Numbered from the stretch's first letter, positions 8,219-17,222 are shown. The stretch: 64,000 nt of DNA from Ardenticatenaceae bacterium (GCA_011525915.1 WYBM01000060.1:62001-126000); one strand, 5' to 3'. A program made the numbers and translations. The notes: generated by a model not told the origin, from the sequence alone.

Positions 8219-8728
8219 CTATGGCTTCTTTGTTTTCTTTTTTGACTTTCCTTTACTGTCTTCCTTTTTGCCCTTTTTCTCTTTCTTCTCTTTTTTTCTC
8301 TTTTTCTCTTTTTTCTCTTTTTTGCCCTTCTTGTCTTTCTTCTCTTTTTTACTCTTCTTGTCTTTCTTTTTCGACTTTTCTTTTTTCTCTTTTTTAGCCT
8401 GCTTCTTTTTCTCAGGCACGGCCGTTACTTCTGTTTCTACGGCCGTGGGGTCTGATACAGCTGGGGTAGCTGAAGTTGTGGCCTCAGCCACCAGCAGTTC
8501 CGCCGGGAAAACAGCCAGCCGACTGTTGCGGAAGCGCCCTCGCCAAAGTTTGACCTGATTCTCCGTCAGGCCAGCGTGGGCCGCCGCCTCAGCCAACGAT
8601 GCACCGTCGGCTAAAGCCAAGAGGGCCAGCGCCCGCTGGCTGTATGGTGCCTCTCCGCTGGCAAGGCGTTCACACGCCTCTCGTTCCGCCGTTGTCAACA
8701 AAAATGGTTCAACTTGCTGCTCATCCAT
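8219..8728 (-). CDS. HTH protein with lysine/glutamate-rich tail
   Basis: 169 residues in two parts. Residues 29-67 form a helix-turn-helix of the homeodomain-like/IS630 N-terminal kind (ALLALADGASLAEAAAHAG then TENQVKLWRGRF). After an Ala/Thr/Pro linker (75-106) comes a tail (107-169) made almost only of Lys with Glu, Asp, Ser and Gly, in KKEKK/KKDKK units. At DNA level this is a purine-rich strand of over 180 bases. Strong ribosome site GAGGTGAT before the ATG. Such tails occur in histone H1-like bacterial proteins and lysine-rich tracts bind polyphosphate; the downstream gene encodes a CHAD protein, so a nucleoid- or granule-binding adaptor is plausible. No transposase domain follows the HTH, so it is not a transposon remnant on present evidence. 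Confidence 0.8.
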   Translation of the reverse strand: MDEQQVEPFLLTTAEREACERLASGEAPYSQRALALLALADGASLAEAAAHAGLTENQVKLWRGRFRNSRLAVFPAELLVAEATTSATPAVSDPTAVETEVTAVPEKKKQAKKEKKEKSKKKDKKSKKEKKDKKGKKEKKEKKRKKEKKEKKGKKEDSKGKSKKKTKKP

Positions 8729-8749
8729 AATGTATCACCTCATTACTTA

Positions 8750-10012
8750 TCATAGCCCATCCCGCAGCAGCGGGCACGTCATACAATGACCGCCACCGCG
8801 GCCTTTGCCCAGTTCAAAACCGTCAATGGTCAACACCTCAATACCAGCATCACGCAATTTCTGGTTGGTATATGTATTTTTGGAGTAGGCGATGACCACA
8901 CCTGGCTCCAACGCTACCACATTATTCCCATCATCCCACTGTTCGCGGGCTGCCTGGTAATCATCACCGCCCGTGGTAATAACCCGCAGCTCCTTTACAC
9001 CGAGCGCATCAGACACTGCCTCTAAAAAGCTGCTTTCAGGGCACACATCAAAGGTGCCTTCTTTATCGCCGGGACGCAGGCTGTAGGTCTGAATCTGGTT
9101 AATCACTTTGGGATAAATGGTCACCGCATCCCGGTCTAACATGGTAAAAACGGTATCCAGGTGCATATGTGCCCGGTCTCTGGTTAGTTGGGCAGCAATG
9201 ATACGCTCTACGGCGCCTTTTTTGAACAGCGCACGCGCCAGCTGCTCCACCATTTGCACCGTGGTGCGCTCGCTGACCCCAATGAGAACAGTTTTCCGGC
9301 CAATGGGCATAACATCACCACCTTCTAACGAAGCACGGCCAAAATCTTCCAGGTCAAACTGATTATCATCTCCGGCTGGAGGGTACCAGAATTCAAAGTT
9401 GGCGTTTTGGAACATGGGATGAAAACGGTAAATGAGGCCAACGTGAATAGCCTCCTGCTGGCGCGCATGCCAGTACATGGGATTAACAGAGACGCCGTTG
9501 TAAATCCAGCAAGAGGAGTCCCGGGTGAAGAGGGTGTTGGGTAAGGGGGGCAAGATAAATTCGTTCGTAGCCGTGGCCACGGCCGTGAGCGACCGTTTAC
9601 TCATCTCATCCAGGTCCAGCCGGTGAATCTCTGCGCGGGCCAGGCCACCAATGAGGTGCTGCGCCAACCGTGCCGGTGGCATGCCCATCAGATAATCACG
9701 AAATTCGTGTACCAGAGAAACCCCCACTGTCAGCTCAGAGACCTCACGTTTGATCACACGCTGCCGCACCTCTGCGCTGAGCGCTAACGTTTCAGCCAGC
9801 AGTTCCTCCAGGTAATACACTTCTACGCCCCGGCTGCGCATAATCGCCACGAAGGCATCATGTTCCTGCTGCGCCCGCTCCACCCATAACACATCATCAA
9901 ACAGCAGGTCATCATGGTTAGCGGGCGTCAACCGGCACAGGCTAAGGTCAGGCCGGTGAACCATCACCTTCCGCAGTTTACCTACTTCTGAGAATACACC
10001 AAATTCAGTCAT
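8750..10012 (-). CDS. arcA: arginine deiminase
   Basis: 420 residues, normal family length. Arginine deiminase hydrolyses arginine to citrulline and ammonia in the cytoplasm. Visible family motifs: N-terminal FGVFSEVGKLRKVMVHRP, FTRDSSCWI with the catalytic acid, EGGDVMPIG, HMHLDTVFTML carrying the catalytic His, and GGGHCMTCPLLRDGL with nucleophile Cys410. Ribosome site GAGGG precedes the ATG. It follows arcB by 59 bases on the same strand, with heptad-like repeats in the gap. Carbamate kinase (arcC) and an arginine/ornithine antiporter are not in the window, so the route is incomplete here. Identification is certain; the physiological role (energy, acid stress or use of imported peptides) is inferred. 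Confidence 0.96.
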   Translation of the reverse strand: MTEFGVFSEVGKLRKVMVHRPDLSLCRLTPANHDDLLFDDVLWVERAQQEHDAFVAIMRSRGVEVYYLEELLAETLALSAEVRQRVIKREVSELTVGVSLVHEFRDYLMGMPPARLAQHLIGGLARAEIHRLDLDEMSKRSLTAVATATNEFILPPLPNTLFTRDSSCWIYNGVSVNPMYWHARQQEAIHVGLIYRFHPMFQNANFEFWYPPAGDDNQFDLEDFGRASLEGGDVMPIGRKTVLIGVSERTTVQMVEQLARALFKKGAVERIIAAQLTRDRAHMHLDTVFTMLDRDAVTIYPKVINQIQTYSLRPGDKEGTFDVCPESSFLEAVSDALGVKELRVITTGGDDYQAAREQWDDGNNVVALEPGVVIAYSKNTYTNQKLRDAGIEVLTIDGFELGKGRGGGHCMTCPLLRDGL

Positions 10013-10017
10013 GTTCC

Positions 10018-10071
10018 CTCATCATCTGTCATCGGTTATCGGTTAACTGCTCGCTGACCACCGCATACCGA
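10018..10071. repeat. heptad-like repeats between arcB and arcA
   Basis: Degenerate direct repeats of ATCGGTT/ACCGATT type (TCATCGGTTATCGGTTAAC, then GCATACCGATTACC). Same flavour as the repeats at 2958 and 47378. They sit inside a likely operon. Confidence 0.45.
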
Positions 10072-11070
10072 TTACCCTATCGTAGCTACCATCAGCGCTT
10101 TGATGGTGTGCATACGGTTTTCAGCCTGGTCAAAGACCACAGAATGGGGCGATTCAAAGACTTCTTCCGTCACTTCCATACCATCCAGGCCATATTTCTG
10201 AAAAATTTCTTCCCCGATCTTGGTTTCACGGTTGTGGAAGGCCGGCAGGCAGTGCAAGAACTTCACATCGGGGTTGTCAGCCAGTTCCAGCGTGTGGCGG
10301 TTAACCTGATACGGCCGTAATGCCTGGATCCGCTCGGCCCACACGGAATCTGGCTCTCCCATGCTCACCCACACATCTGTATGAATAAAGTCCACCCCGT
10401 TGACACCCGCTTCTACATCCTCTGTGACGGTCAGTTTGGCGCCTGTTTGCCGGGCAATCTGCTGGCATTGGGCTACCAGTTTTTCTTGGGGCCAATACTT
10501 CCGCGGGGCCACCAGGCGCACATCCATGCCCATCTTCACACCACCTACCATGAGGGAATTACCCATATTAAAGCGGGCATCACCCAGGTAACAGTAAGCA
10601 ATGTCACTAAGGTGTTTTTTGCTGTGCTCCGCCATCGTCATCAGGTCAGCCAGAATTTGTGTGGGGTGAAACTCATCGGTCAGGCCGTTCCACACCGGTA
10701 CCCCGGCATAGGCGGCCAGGACTTCCACCGTCTCCTGGGCAAAGCCACGATACTGAATGCCATCATACATCCGCCCCAGCACACGGGCAGTGTCTTTCAT
10801 GGATTCTTTGTGGCCAATTTGTGAACCGCTTGGCCCCAGGTAAGTAACATGTGCGCCCTGATCATAGGCGGCTACTTCAAACGCGGTGCGGGTACGGGTG
10901 GAAGACTTTTCAAAGATAAGGGCAATGTTTTTACCTTGAAGCCGGGGCTGCTCATAACCGCCATATTTGGCTGCTTTAAGCGACCTGGCCAGGGTGAGCA
11001 GAAATTGGATCTCTTGTGGTTTCCAGTCTAACAACTTTGTCAAACTACGGTTGTGAACGTTTACAGGCAT
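10072..11070 (-). CDS. arcB: ornithine carbamoyltransferase
   Basis: 332 residues after choosing the ATG at 11070: an AAGGAG site lies 8 bases upstream and family homology starts with MPVNVHNRSLTKLLDW; the 43-residue extension to 11199 has no homology and overlaps the divergent sigma-factor promoter. Carbamoyl-phosphate motif SSTRTRTAF (56-64) and ornithine/zinc-type motif HCLPAFHNRETKIGEE near 270 are intact. In the deiminase pathway it converts citrulline to ornithine and carbamoyl phosphate; in biosynthesis it runs the other way. Position directly upstream of arcA favours the catabolic role. Confidence 0.94.
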   Translation of the reverse strand: MPVNVHNRSLTKLLDWKPQEIQFLLTLARSLKAAKYGGYEQPRLQGKNIALIFEKSSTRTRTAFEVAAYDQGAHVTYLGPSGSQIGHKESMKDTARVLGRMYDGIQYRGFAQETVEVLAAYAGVPVWNGLTDEFHPTQILADLMTMAEHSKKHLSDIAYCYLGDARFNMGNSLMVGGVKMGMDVRLVAPRKYWPQEKLVAQCQQIARQTGAKLTVTEDVEAGVNGVDFIHTDVWVSMGEPDSVWAERIQALRPYQVNRHTLELADNPDVKFLHCLPAFHNRETKIGEEIFQKYGLDGMEVTEEVFESPHSVVFDQAENRMHTIKALMVATIG

Positions 11071-11155
11071 GGGCTTTCTCCTTCTTGTGCCAAAATTTGG
11101 CCTAATTATGCCTTGCCAGGGAAGGTAAGCAAAAGAAGACACGCCGCCGTTCACT

Positions 11156-11183
11156 TTGCACGGCCGTTTCCTGCCTATACAAT
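11156..11183 (+). promoter_or_regulatory. possible promoter of the sigma-factor operon
   Basis: TTGCAC (11156-11161), 16-bp spacer, TACAAT (11178-11183), start near 11190. The -35 overlaps an ACGGCCGT octamer. The GTG start at 11192 would then be leaderless or nearly so. Confidence 0.45.
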
Positions 11184-11191
11184 ACCATCCT

Positions 11192-11782
11192 GTGGTCACA
11201 AATTCGAAAAAGCTGCCCCAGGATTACGCCAACCTGGATGATGAGACATTATTGCACTGGATCGGCCAGGCTCATGACAGGGCTTTGGCGGTCTTGTATG
11301 ATCGCCACGGCCGTCTTGTCTTTAGCGTAGCTCACCATATGGTGGGCCACCAGGCCATAGCCGAGGAAATTACCCTGGACATTTTTCGCCAGGTCTGGGA
11401 AAAAGCTCATACATACCGCGCCGACAGGGCCAGTGTGCGCACCTGGTTGGTAGGCATGGCCCGCCATCGGGCCATTGACGTGCTGCGCCGGGAACAGGTG
11501 CGTCCGGAGGGGCACAGCGTGGGCTGGGCTGAACTGCCTCAGGAAATACCGTCGGAGATAGACAGCCCGGAAACGGCCGTGTCTATCTCTCTGGACAAAC
11601 AGCGCGTCCGCCAGGCAGTGGCCGAATTACCGCCAGAACAACGGTCCATATTGGCACTGGCATACTTTAATGGCTACTCTCACAGCCAGATCGCTGCTGA
11701 AACAGGCCTGCCCCTGGGCACAGTCAAAACCAGGCTGCGGCTGGCCTTGCAAAAGCTACGTGAACAGATCAATAAGACATAA
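11192..11782 (+). CDS. ECF-type sigma factor (SigK-like)
   Basis: About 197 residues. Region 2 carries DIFRQVWEKAHTYRADRASV and RTWLVGMARHRAIDVLRRE; region 4 carries LPPEQRSILALAYFNGYSHS followed by QIAAETGLPLGTVKTRLRLAL. The ATG at 11156 lies on the probable -35 box and extends into the control region of arcB, so the GTG at 11192 is preferred, with a likely leaderless message. An RskA-like anti-sigma gene follows after 56 bases, the usual SigK/RskA arrangement, and a lipoprotein gene behind that is a candidate target. It directs RNA polymerase to a small regulon after release from the membrane anti-sigma. Confidence 0.9.
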   Translation: MVTNSKKLPQDYANLDDETLLHWIGQAHDRALAVLYDRHGRLVFSVAHHMVGHQAIAEEITLDIFRQVWEKAHTYRADRASVRTWLVGMARHRAIDVLRREQVRPEGHSVGWAELPQEIPSEIDSPETAVSISLDKQRVRQAVAELPPEQRSILALAYFNGYSHSQIAAETGLPLGTVKTRLRLALQKLREQINKT

Positions 11783-11838
11783 ATCGGATTGACGAACAGA
11801 TGCGTATGTATAATCTAAATGTAATGGTAAGGTGAATC

Positions 11839-12570
11839 ATGTCGGCCGAAACACATGTCACAGAATGGATACCGGCTTATGCCTTGCACAGCCTGGATGA
11901 AGCCGAAGCAGCACAGGTAGCCCAGCACCTGGTGACCTGTGCTGCATGCCAGGCAGAATTGGCCGCGTATCAGGCTCTGGTAGGTGAGCTGGCCCTGGCA
12001 GTGCCCGAAGCTGCCCCTCCGGCCAACCTGAAAACACGCCTGCTGGCCGATATCACACCCCGGCCAACCACGACCGTGACCCCGCCGACCAACCCTTCGC
12101 GGTGGTCCCGCCTCTTCCAACGCCCGCTCTGGCAGCGCCCGCTCTGGCAGCCCGCAGCTGCCGCCCTTATTCTCATTTTGCTGTTAGGAAACCTGGTTCT
12201 TTGGCAGCGGGCACAAAGGCCAAAAACCGGCGCATTCCAGACCATCACCCTTACCGGTACGGCCGTGACCCCCGGCGCCACGGGCATCATCATCATCAGC
12301 GCCAACGGCCAGCACGGCACCCTGGTCGTGCAAGAGCTGCCGCCACTGCCTGAAGAGCTGGCCTACCAGCTGTGGCTCAGTCGCGATGGCCAACGCGACG
12401 ACAGCCAGCGCGTGAGCGGCGGCATCTTCACTGTCGCCGAAGATGGCTACCGCAACCTGTGGGTGGGCGCACCCGAACCCCTGGATAGTTATACAACCTT
12501 TGGTATCACCATTGAACCTGCCGAGGGCAGTCCTCACCCCACCGGCGACAAAGTGCTGAGCAACAACTGA
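11839..12570 (+). CDS. RskA-like membrane anti-sigma factor
   Basis: 243 residues. Residues 1-60 form the zinc-binding anti-sigma domain with H17, H30, C34 and C37 (HLVTCAACQAEL); 105-125 is one membrane span (AAAALILILLLGNLVLW); 135-243 is the extracytoplasmic RskA domain (LPPLPEELAYQLWLSRDG, GGIFTVAEDGYRNLWV, YTTFGITIEPAEGSP). Proteolysis of such proteins frees the sigma factor. It follows the sigma gene directly and has a TAAGGTG ribosome site. The cue sensed is unknown. Confidence 0.9.
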   Translation: MSAETHVTEWIPAYALHSLDEAEAAQVAQHLVTCAACQAELAAYQALVGELALAVPEAAPPANLKTRLLADITPRPTTTVTPPTNPSRWSRLFQRPLWQRPLWQPAAAALILILLLGNLVLWQRAQRPKTGAFQTITLTGTAVTPGATGIIIISANGQHGTLVVQELPPLPEELAYQLWLSRDGQRDDSQRVSGGIFTVAEDGYRNLWVGAPEPLDSYTTFGITIEPAEGSPHPTGDKVLSNN

Positions 12571-12739
12571 TGACATGAACTGCGGATGAGAGGCTGCCGT
12601 TCACAAAACCCCCACATAGATCCAAAAACCCATCGCTTCCGTATCTATCCCTTGACATGCCTCAATACATAGGTTGCCATTGTGACAAGGTGGCAAACCT
12701 GAGGTTGGATAAAAACTATTATCAAGGAGTAGAAAACGC

Positions 12740-14233
12740 ATGTACAACCAAGCCCGACTTACCACTTTAACTGTCCTCTTTATCTGGCTGGGGCTTTTTC
12801 TGGCCGCTTGTGGTGGCCAGACGCCCACCCCTACGCCGCGGCCGGCAGCCACAAACACGCCAACGGCAGAAGCGGAAGAAACCGCAGCCGAAGAAATGGA
12901 AACGGCCGTCACCAACGCCGTTACTGTGGCCGACCAGGCATTAGGGGCAGGCAATATCGTCACCATCGCCAATGTCACATCTGACGGCGCCGGTTGGCTG
13001 GTCATCCATGCCCAGGCCGATGGCGGCCCCGGCCCTATTCTGGGTTTTGCGCCCGTTAAACCCGGCAACAATGAGAATGTCATAGTGACCATTGACACTG
13101 CCGGCGCTACCGAAACGTTATACGCCATGCTGCACGTAGATGCGGGCACGGCCGGTACGTATGAATTCCCCGGTGATGATGTGCCCGCCAAAGACGCCAA
13201 TGGCAGTGTGGTGACACCCCCCTTCCAAGTGACCATTCCCAATGCCGTTACCGTGGTTGACCAGGATTTAGTAGAAGGTACGGCCGTCAGCATTGCCACC
13301 GTCACCTCCTCTGGGCCAGGCTGGCTGGTCATCCATGCCCAGGCCGACGGCGGACCCGGCCCAGTCATTGGCTACACGCCCGTGGCTGCCGGTGCAAATA
13401 CAGACGTGATGGTGGAGATCGACACGGCGCAGGCTACTGAGACACTTTACGCCATGCTGCACGTAGATGCGGGCACGGCCGGTACGTATGAATTCCCCGG
13501 CGATGATGTACCCGCCAAAGACGCCGAGGGCAGTGTAGTCACTCCTTCCTTTCAGGTAACCCTGCCGGCGCCGGCTAACGCCGTCACCGTAGAAGATCAG
13601 CCCCTGGGTGAAGGACACACGGTCACCATCGCCATGATCACGTCGGCGGAACCAGGCTGGTTGGTCATCCATGCTCAGGCTGATGGCGGCCCTGGCCCTG
13701 TCATTGGCTTTGCCCCGGTCATGGCCGGTGAAAACAGCGACGTTGTTGTTGAAATTGACCCGGCCGCGACCACCGACACCCTTTACGCCATGCTGCATAT
13801 AGACGCGGGCACGGCCGGCGAATATGAATTCCCAGGTGATGACGTGCCGGCTGTAGATGCTGCAGGAAAGGTAGTCACCCCTCCCTTTAACCTTATAGTG
13901 CCTACGGTGAAATTGGGTGGTACGGAAGAACTGGGGGCTTTCCTGGTGGCGAATAATGGCATGACGCTGTACCTATTTGGTGTGGATGAGCCTAACAAGA
14001 GTACCTGCTATGATGAGTGTGCTGTGGCCTGGCCGCCGCTGTTGATAGCCGAAGGGGAGATACCCCTGGCTGGTGACGGCTTAACCGGTGAACTGGGGGT
14101 TACAGAGCGGGATGATGGCACCTTCCAGGTAACTTACGATGGCTGGCCTCTGTACTTTTGGTATGAAGATGAAAAACCGGGTGACACCCTTGGGCAGGGT
14201 GTTGGCGATGTGTGGTTTGTGGTAGAACCGTAA
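12740..14233 (+). CDS. lipoprotein with three DUF7282-like repeats and a COG4315 domain
   Basis: 497 residues, exported and lipidated: lipobox LFLAAC with Cys24, then a Thr/Pro and Glu/Ala-rich linker. Three near-identical domains of about 108 residues follow (approximately 57-165, 166-275, 277-385), each with GWLVIHAQADGGPGP and TLYAMLHVDAGTAG plus EFPGDDVP. They are so alike in DNA that recent internal duplication or gene conversion is likely. Residues 390-497 are the secreted repeat of COG4315/PF03640 (MTLYLFGVDEPNKSTCYDEC, AWPPL, GWPLYFWYEDEKPGD), whose function is unknown. Ribosome site AAGGAG at 12724. It lies behind the sigma/anti-sigma pair and ends at a terminator, so it may be their output. 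Binding of ligand or metal is guesswork. Confidence 0.88.
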   Translation: MYNQARLTTLTVLFIWLGLFLAACGGQTPTPTPRPAATNTPTAEAEETAAEEMETAVTNAVTVADQALGAGNIVTIANVTSDGAGWLVIHAQADGGPGPILGFAPVKPGNNENVIVTIDTAGATETLYAMLHVDAGTAGTYEFPGDDVPAKDANGSVVTPPFQVTIPNAVTVVDQDLVEGTAVSIATVTSSGPGWLVIHAQADGGPGPVIGYTPVAAGANTDVMVEIDTAQATETLYAMLHVDAGTAGTYEFPGDDVPAKDAEGSVVTPSFQVTLPAPANAVTVEDQPLGEGHTVTIAMITSAEPGWLVIHAQADGGPGPVIGFAPVMAGENSDVVVEIDPAATTDTLYAMLHIDAGTAGEYEFPGDDVPAVDAAGKVVTPPFNLIVPTVKLGGTEELGAFLVANNGMTLYLFGVDEPNKSTCYDECAVAWPPLLIAEGEIPLAGDGLTGELGVTERDDGTFQVTYDGWPLYFWYEDEKPGDTLGQGVGDVWFVVEP

Positions 14234-14241
14234 ATAATGGG

Positions 14242-14268
14242 GGGGCAGGCTTTTCACCTGCCCCTCTT
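14242..14268 (+). terminator. intrinsic terminator
   Basis: GGGGCAGG/CCTGCCCC stem (14242-14249, 14257-14264) followed by TCTTT, just after the lipoprotein stop. Confidence 0.7.
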
Positions 14269-15100
14269 TATGTTGCCAATACTTCCTGCAAAAACGTCAC
14301 GACCTGAGGGTAAAGAGAAAGTTTGTTTTTTAGTTTAACAATGCCGTGGCCTTCGTCATGATAAACCAGGAATTTAACGGGAACATCGCGGTTTTGCAGG
14401 GCAGCCACCAACTGCTCTGCTTCGCTCAGGGGCACACGCGGGTCATTGGCACCGTGAATGACCATAAGGGGCGCGGTGAGTTTTTCTATGTGATTGATAG
14501 GCGCAATACGCTCCAGAAAGTCACGGTCTTTGGCCAGCGAACCATAATCCGCTTCACGGTGAGGGCAGCGGGTGGCGCCGGTTGATAGATCAAGCAGGGC
14601 CAGGGCACTGGTGCCGTCCTGGTTCAGGCTGTATGCCAGAGAACGGCCGTCCAGTGACCGGCCATCTAACGGCTGCACATATAAATCGAACAAATCTGGA
14701 TGACGGCGGTTGGCGGCAAACAACAGTCGGGAACCATCTGCCGACCACTCGCCGGGGATATGCATCGCCTGTTCGTAACCGGTTGTCAGGCAGTTTTCTT
14801 ACCCGGTAACCAGATCCAACAAAAATAATTGCGCGTTTTCATTGCCACCTATGTCATGGGCATAGAGCAAGCGGCTGTCACCAGCCACGGGCGAATCGTG
14901 CGCTCGCAGCACCCGATCCGGGGCAAACGTCAGCTGTTCTGGCCAGGGGATGGGGTCTACCCCTTGTGTCAGATTTTACCTGCCAGGCCTGGTAAACACC
15001 GGTGATGTCGCTGAGGAATGTAAGGGCCCGGCCGTCACCGGCAAAAGCCGGGTAAAAAGCGTTTTGTACATTTAAGTAGCGGGGAATTAGGAAAAGACAT
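14268..15100 (-). pseudogene. decayed S9-family prolyl oligopeptidase
   Basis: Pieces of one S9 peptidase lie in order but in different frames. From the right: an ATG at 15100 with a strong GGAGGAAG site opens a frame that shifts at once; RYLNVQNAFYPAFAGDG and ALTFLSDITGVYQAW (about 15000-15075); after a frameshift DPIPWPEQLTFAPDRVLRAH and DSRLLYAHDIGGNENAQLFL ending in a stop near 14800; then GEWSADGSRLLFAANRRHPD from 14765, a short internal repeat (DGRSLDGRSLAYSLN), and a jump to DYGSLAKDRDFLERIAPINH, HGANDPRVPLSEAEQ and DEGHGIVKL. The middle of the protein, including the catalytic Ser segment, is missing. About 270 codons remain of an expected 600 or more. A dead gene with several independent lesions. 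Confidence 0.88.
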
Positions 15101-15290
15101 ATGCTTCCTCCGGTGATTTTTGCTATTTTACCGGCTGGGTATGGCCAAAGCGAAAAACTATTCCCCCCAAATTTTACTGAGTTTTTTATGATCGTTGACA
15201 TGACTGCGATCCCGGCGTACTCTTGAAGATGTGGGTCCGGCGGCCGGGTAATATTGGGGTGCCTGGCAGAACAATGTGTATAGGTAAACC

Positions 15291-17132
15291 ATGTTCGTAT
15301 GGGAATACAACAGCGCCATGCTGCCTTTTCTGGCCAGCGTGTTTATTACCATAAGCCTTATTTTTATAGGCTGGCGGCGGTATGCGGCATCAGGAGCCGG
15401 GGCTTTCGTTTGGACCATGATGGCCATCACCATCTATGTGCTGGGCTACATGCTGGAACTGGGCAGCCAAAATATCTTTACCATCACCCTTCTGGCTAAA
15501 ATTGAATTTGTAGGCGTTGTGATGATGCCAGTGGGCTGGTTAACATTGGCGCTTACGTTGACAAACCGCGGGCATTGGCTTACATGGCCGCGGCTGGCAG
15601 CCTTGTGTGTCATTCCACTGGCGACACTGCTGTTGGTCTGGACAAATGAGGCCCACGGCCTGATCTGGCAAACGGTAGACATTGAACGGCCGTATGGCTT
15701 TGCTGCCTGGCGCGCCAGTTATGGCCTGTGGTACGTTGTCCATATCGTTTACTTTCAACTGCTTACACTGCTAGGCGCTTTTTTGCTGGCGCAGGGCATC
15801 AGCCGCACATCCCATGTCTACCGGCGGCAGGTGACGGCCGTCCTTCTGGCCCTTATCTTCCCCTGGTTTACCAACATCATCTATTTCTTAAAAATCATAC
15901 CTTTGCCCTTTAACCCCACAGCCTTTGCCTTTGCCATCAGCGGCCTGTGTGTGGCCTGGGCTGTCTTCCGGTTTCAATTTTTAGACCTCCTGCCTACAGC
16001 GTGGAACACGGTCATCGAAAATCTGGCGGATGGCGTGGTGGTGTTGGATATCGAACACCGGATTGTGGATATTAACCCAGCGGCACAGCACATTGCTGGG
16101 CGCAGCAGCGGATTCATAGGCAAACCCATCACGGCCGTGTTCCCCCAATCTGGTGCACTGCTGTCCCTCAACGGCCAGGTCAGCAGCACGTGTGTAGAGT
16201 TAGCTCAAACCAACCCAGACGGCCGTCGCCGAACCTTCGACTGTCATCTGACCCCTTTGTATGACCGGCAGCGCCGGGTTAACGGCCGTGTCCTGGTATT
16301 GGTAGACGTTACCGAACGCAAAGAAACAGAAGAAGCAATGCGCCTGGCGAAAGAAGCTGCTGAACGCGCCCACCGTGAAGCCGAAGCCGCCAACCGTGCC
16401 AAAAGTACTTTTCTCAGCAACATCAGCCACGAACTACGCACGCCGCTTACCATCATCTCCCTCTATACAGAAATATTGCAAAAGTTAGCCCGGGCCCAAC
16501 AGCATCATGATCTCCTGCCCCGTCTAGAACAAATCCATCGCGCTGCGCGGCATCTTTCAAATGTCGTGGACGACATCTTAGACCTGTCCAAAATAGAGGC
16601 GGGTATGATGGAATTACACGAAGAGTGGTGCAACGTGCACCTGCTGCTGCAGGAAGTAGAAATGATGGCCCAACCGTTAATCGCCCGCAATGACAACAGC
16701 TTCCATTTGCACACACACGATGATTTGGGCTACATTTATACAGACCCGACAAAATTACGTCAGGTGCTGCTTAACTTGCTCAGCAATGCGGCCAAATTTA
16801 CGGCCAGCGGTGAGATTTGCCTGCAGGTGAGCCGCGGCACTCAGCCTTATAACCTGGGGCGGGATACCATACGGTTTGAGCTGTCAGATACGGGCATTGG
16901 TATGACTGCAGAACAAACAGCCAGCATCTTTGAGCCGTTTACCCAGGTAGACAGCTCCCTCTCACGTCAATATACGGGCACTGGGCTGGGGCTGACCATC
17001 AGCCGCCACTTTTGCCAGATGATGGACGGTGAGATCACGGTGCACAGCGAACCTAATAGAGGCTCTACTTTCACCGTAGAACTTCCCGTCAGGCTGCCGG
17101 AAGTTCAGGGTGTGCGGGCGATGCCTAATTAA
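15291..17132 (+). CDS. 7TM sensor histidine kinase with PAS domain
   Basis: 613 residues. Residues 1-215 contain about seven membrane spans of the 7TM histidine-kinase sensor type; about 225-335 is a PAS domain (NLADGVVVLDIEHRIVDINP); a short coiled coil leads to HisKA with phospho-acceptor His380 (NISHELRTPLTIISLY); the ATPase domain has LLNLLSNAAKFT, DTGIGM and GTGLGLTISR. No receiver is fused. The partner is not adjacent: the nearest regulators are the orphan receiver at 18670 and the OmpR type at 31600. Membrane sensor, ligand unknown. The ATG at 15291 has only a weak ribosome site. Confidence 0.93.
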   Translation: MFVWEYNSAMLPFLASVFITISLIFIGWRRYAASGAGAFVWTMMAITIYVLGYMLELGSQNIFTITLLAKIEFVGVVMMPVGWLTLALTLTNRGHWLTWPRLAALCVIPLATLLLVWTNEAHGLIWQTVDIERPYGFAAWRASYGLWYVVHIVYFQLLTLLGAFLLAQGISRTSHVYRRQVTAVLLALIFPWFTNIIYFLKIIPLPFNPTAFAFAISGLCVAWAVFRFQFLDLLPTAWNTVIENLADGVVVLDIEHRIVDINPAAQHIAGRSSGFIGKPITAVFPQSGALLSLNGQVSSTCVELAQTNPDGRRRTFDCHLTPLYDRQRRVNGRVLVLVDVTERKETEEAMRLAKEAAERAHREAEAANRAKSTFLSNISHELRTPLTIISLYTEILQKLARAQQHHDLLPRLEQIHRAARHLSNVVDDILDLSKIEAGMMELHEEWCNVHLLLQEVEMMAQPLIARNDNSFHLHTHDDLGYIYTDPTKLRQVLLNLLSNAAKFTASGEICLQVSRGTQPYNLGRDTIRFELSDTGIGMTAEQTASIFEPFTQVDSSLSRQYTGTGLGLTISRHFCQMMDGEITVHSEPNRGSTFTVELPVRLPEVQGVRAMPN

Positions 17133-17222
17133 GCGGGTGATGCGGTGAAGAACAACTGCCGGTTCAACTGATTACCGATTAACGCCTTTATCTACCATCT
17201 CTGATCTTTTATTTCCTAGCTT

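Noticed and set aside
8209..8558. Ser/Phe/Leu-rich plus-strand frames that look like membrane proteins
   Set aside because: They are the antisense of the lysine-rich tail.
8219..8728. Remnant of an IS630 transposase because of its HTH
   Set aside because: No DDE domain or terminal repeats are found nearby; the ribosome site is strong and the tail is intact.
8750..11070. Anabolic arginine gene cluster
   Set aside because: Arginine deiminase is catabolic and no other arg biosynthesis gene is near, so the carbamoyltransferase is read as arcB.
12601..13368. Long minus-strand frame opposite the triplicated lipoprotein
   Set aside because: Mirror of the repeat coding; no start signal, and the plus strand has a lipobox, ribosome site and family domains.
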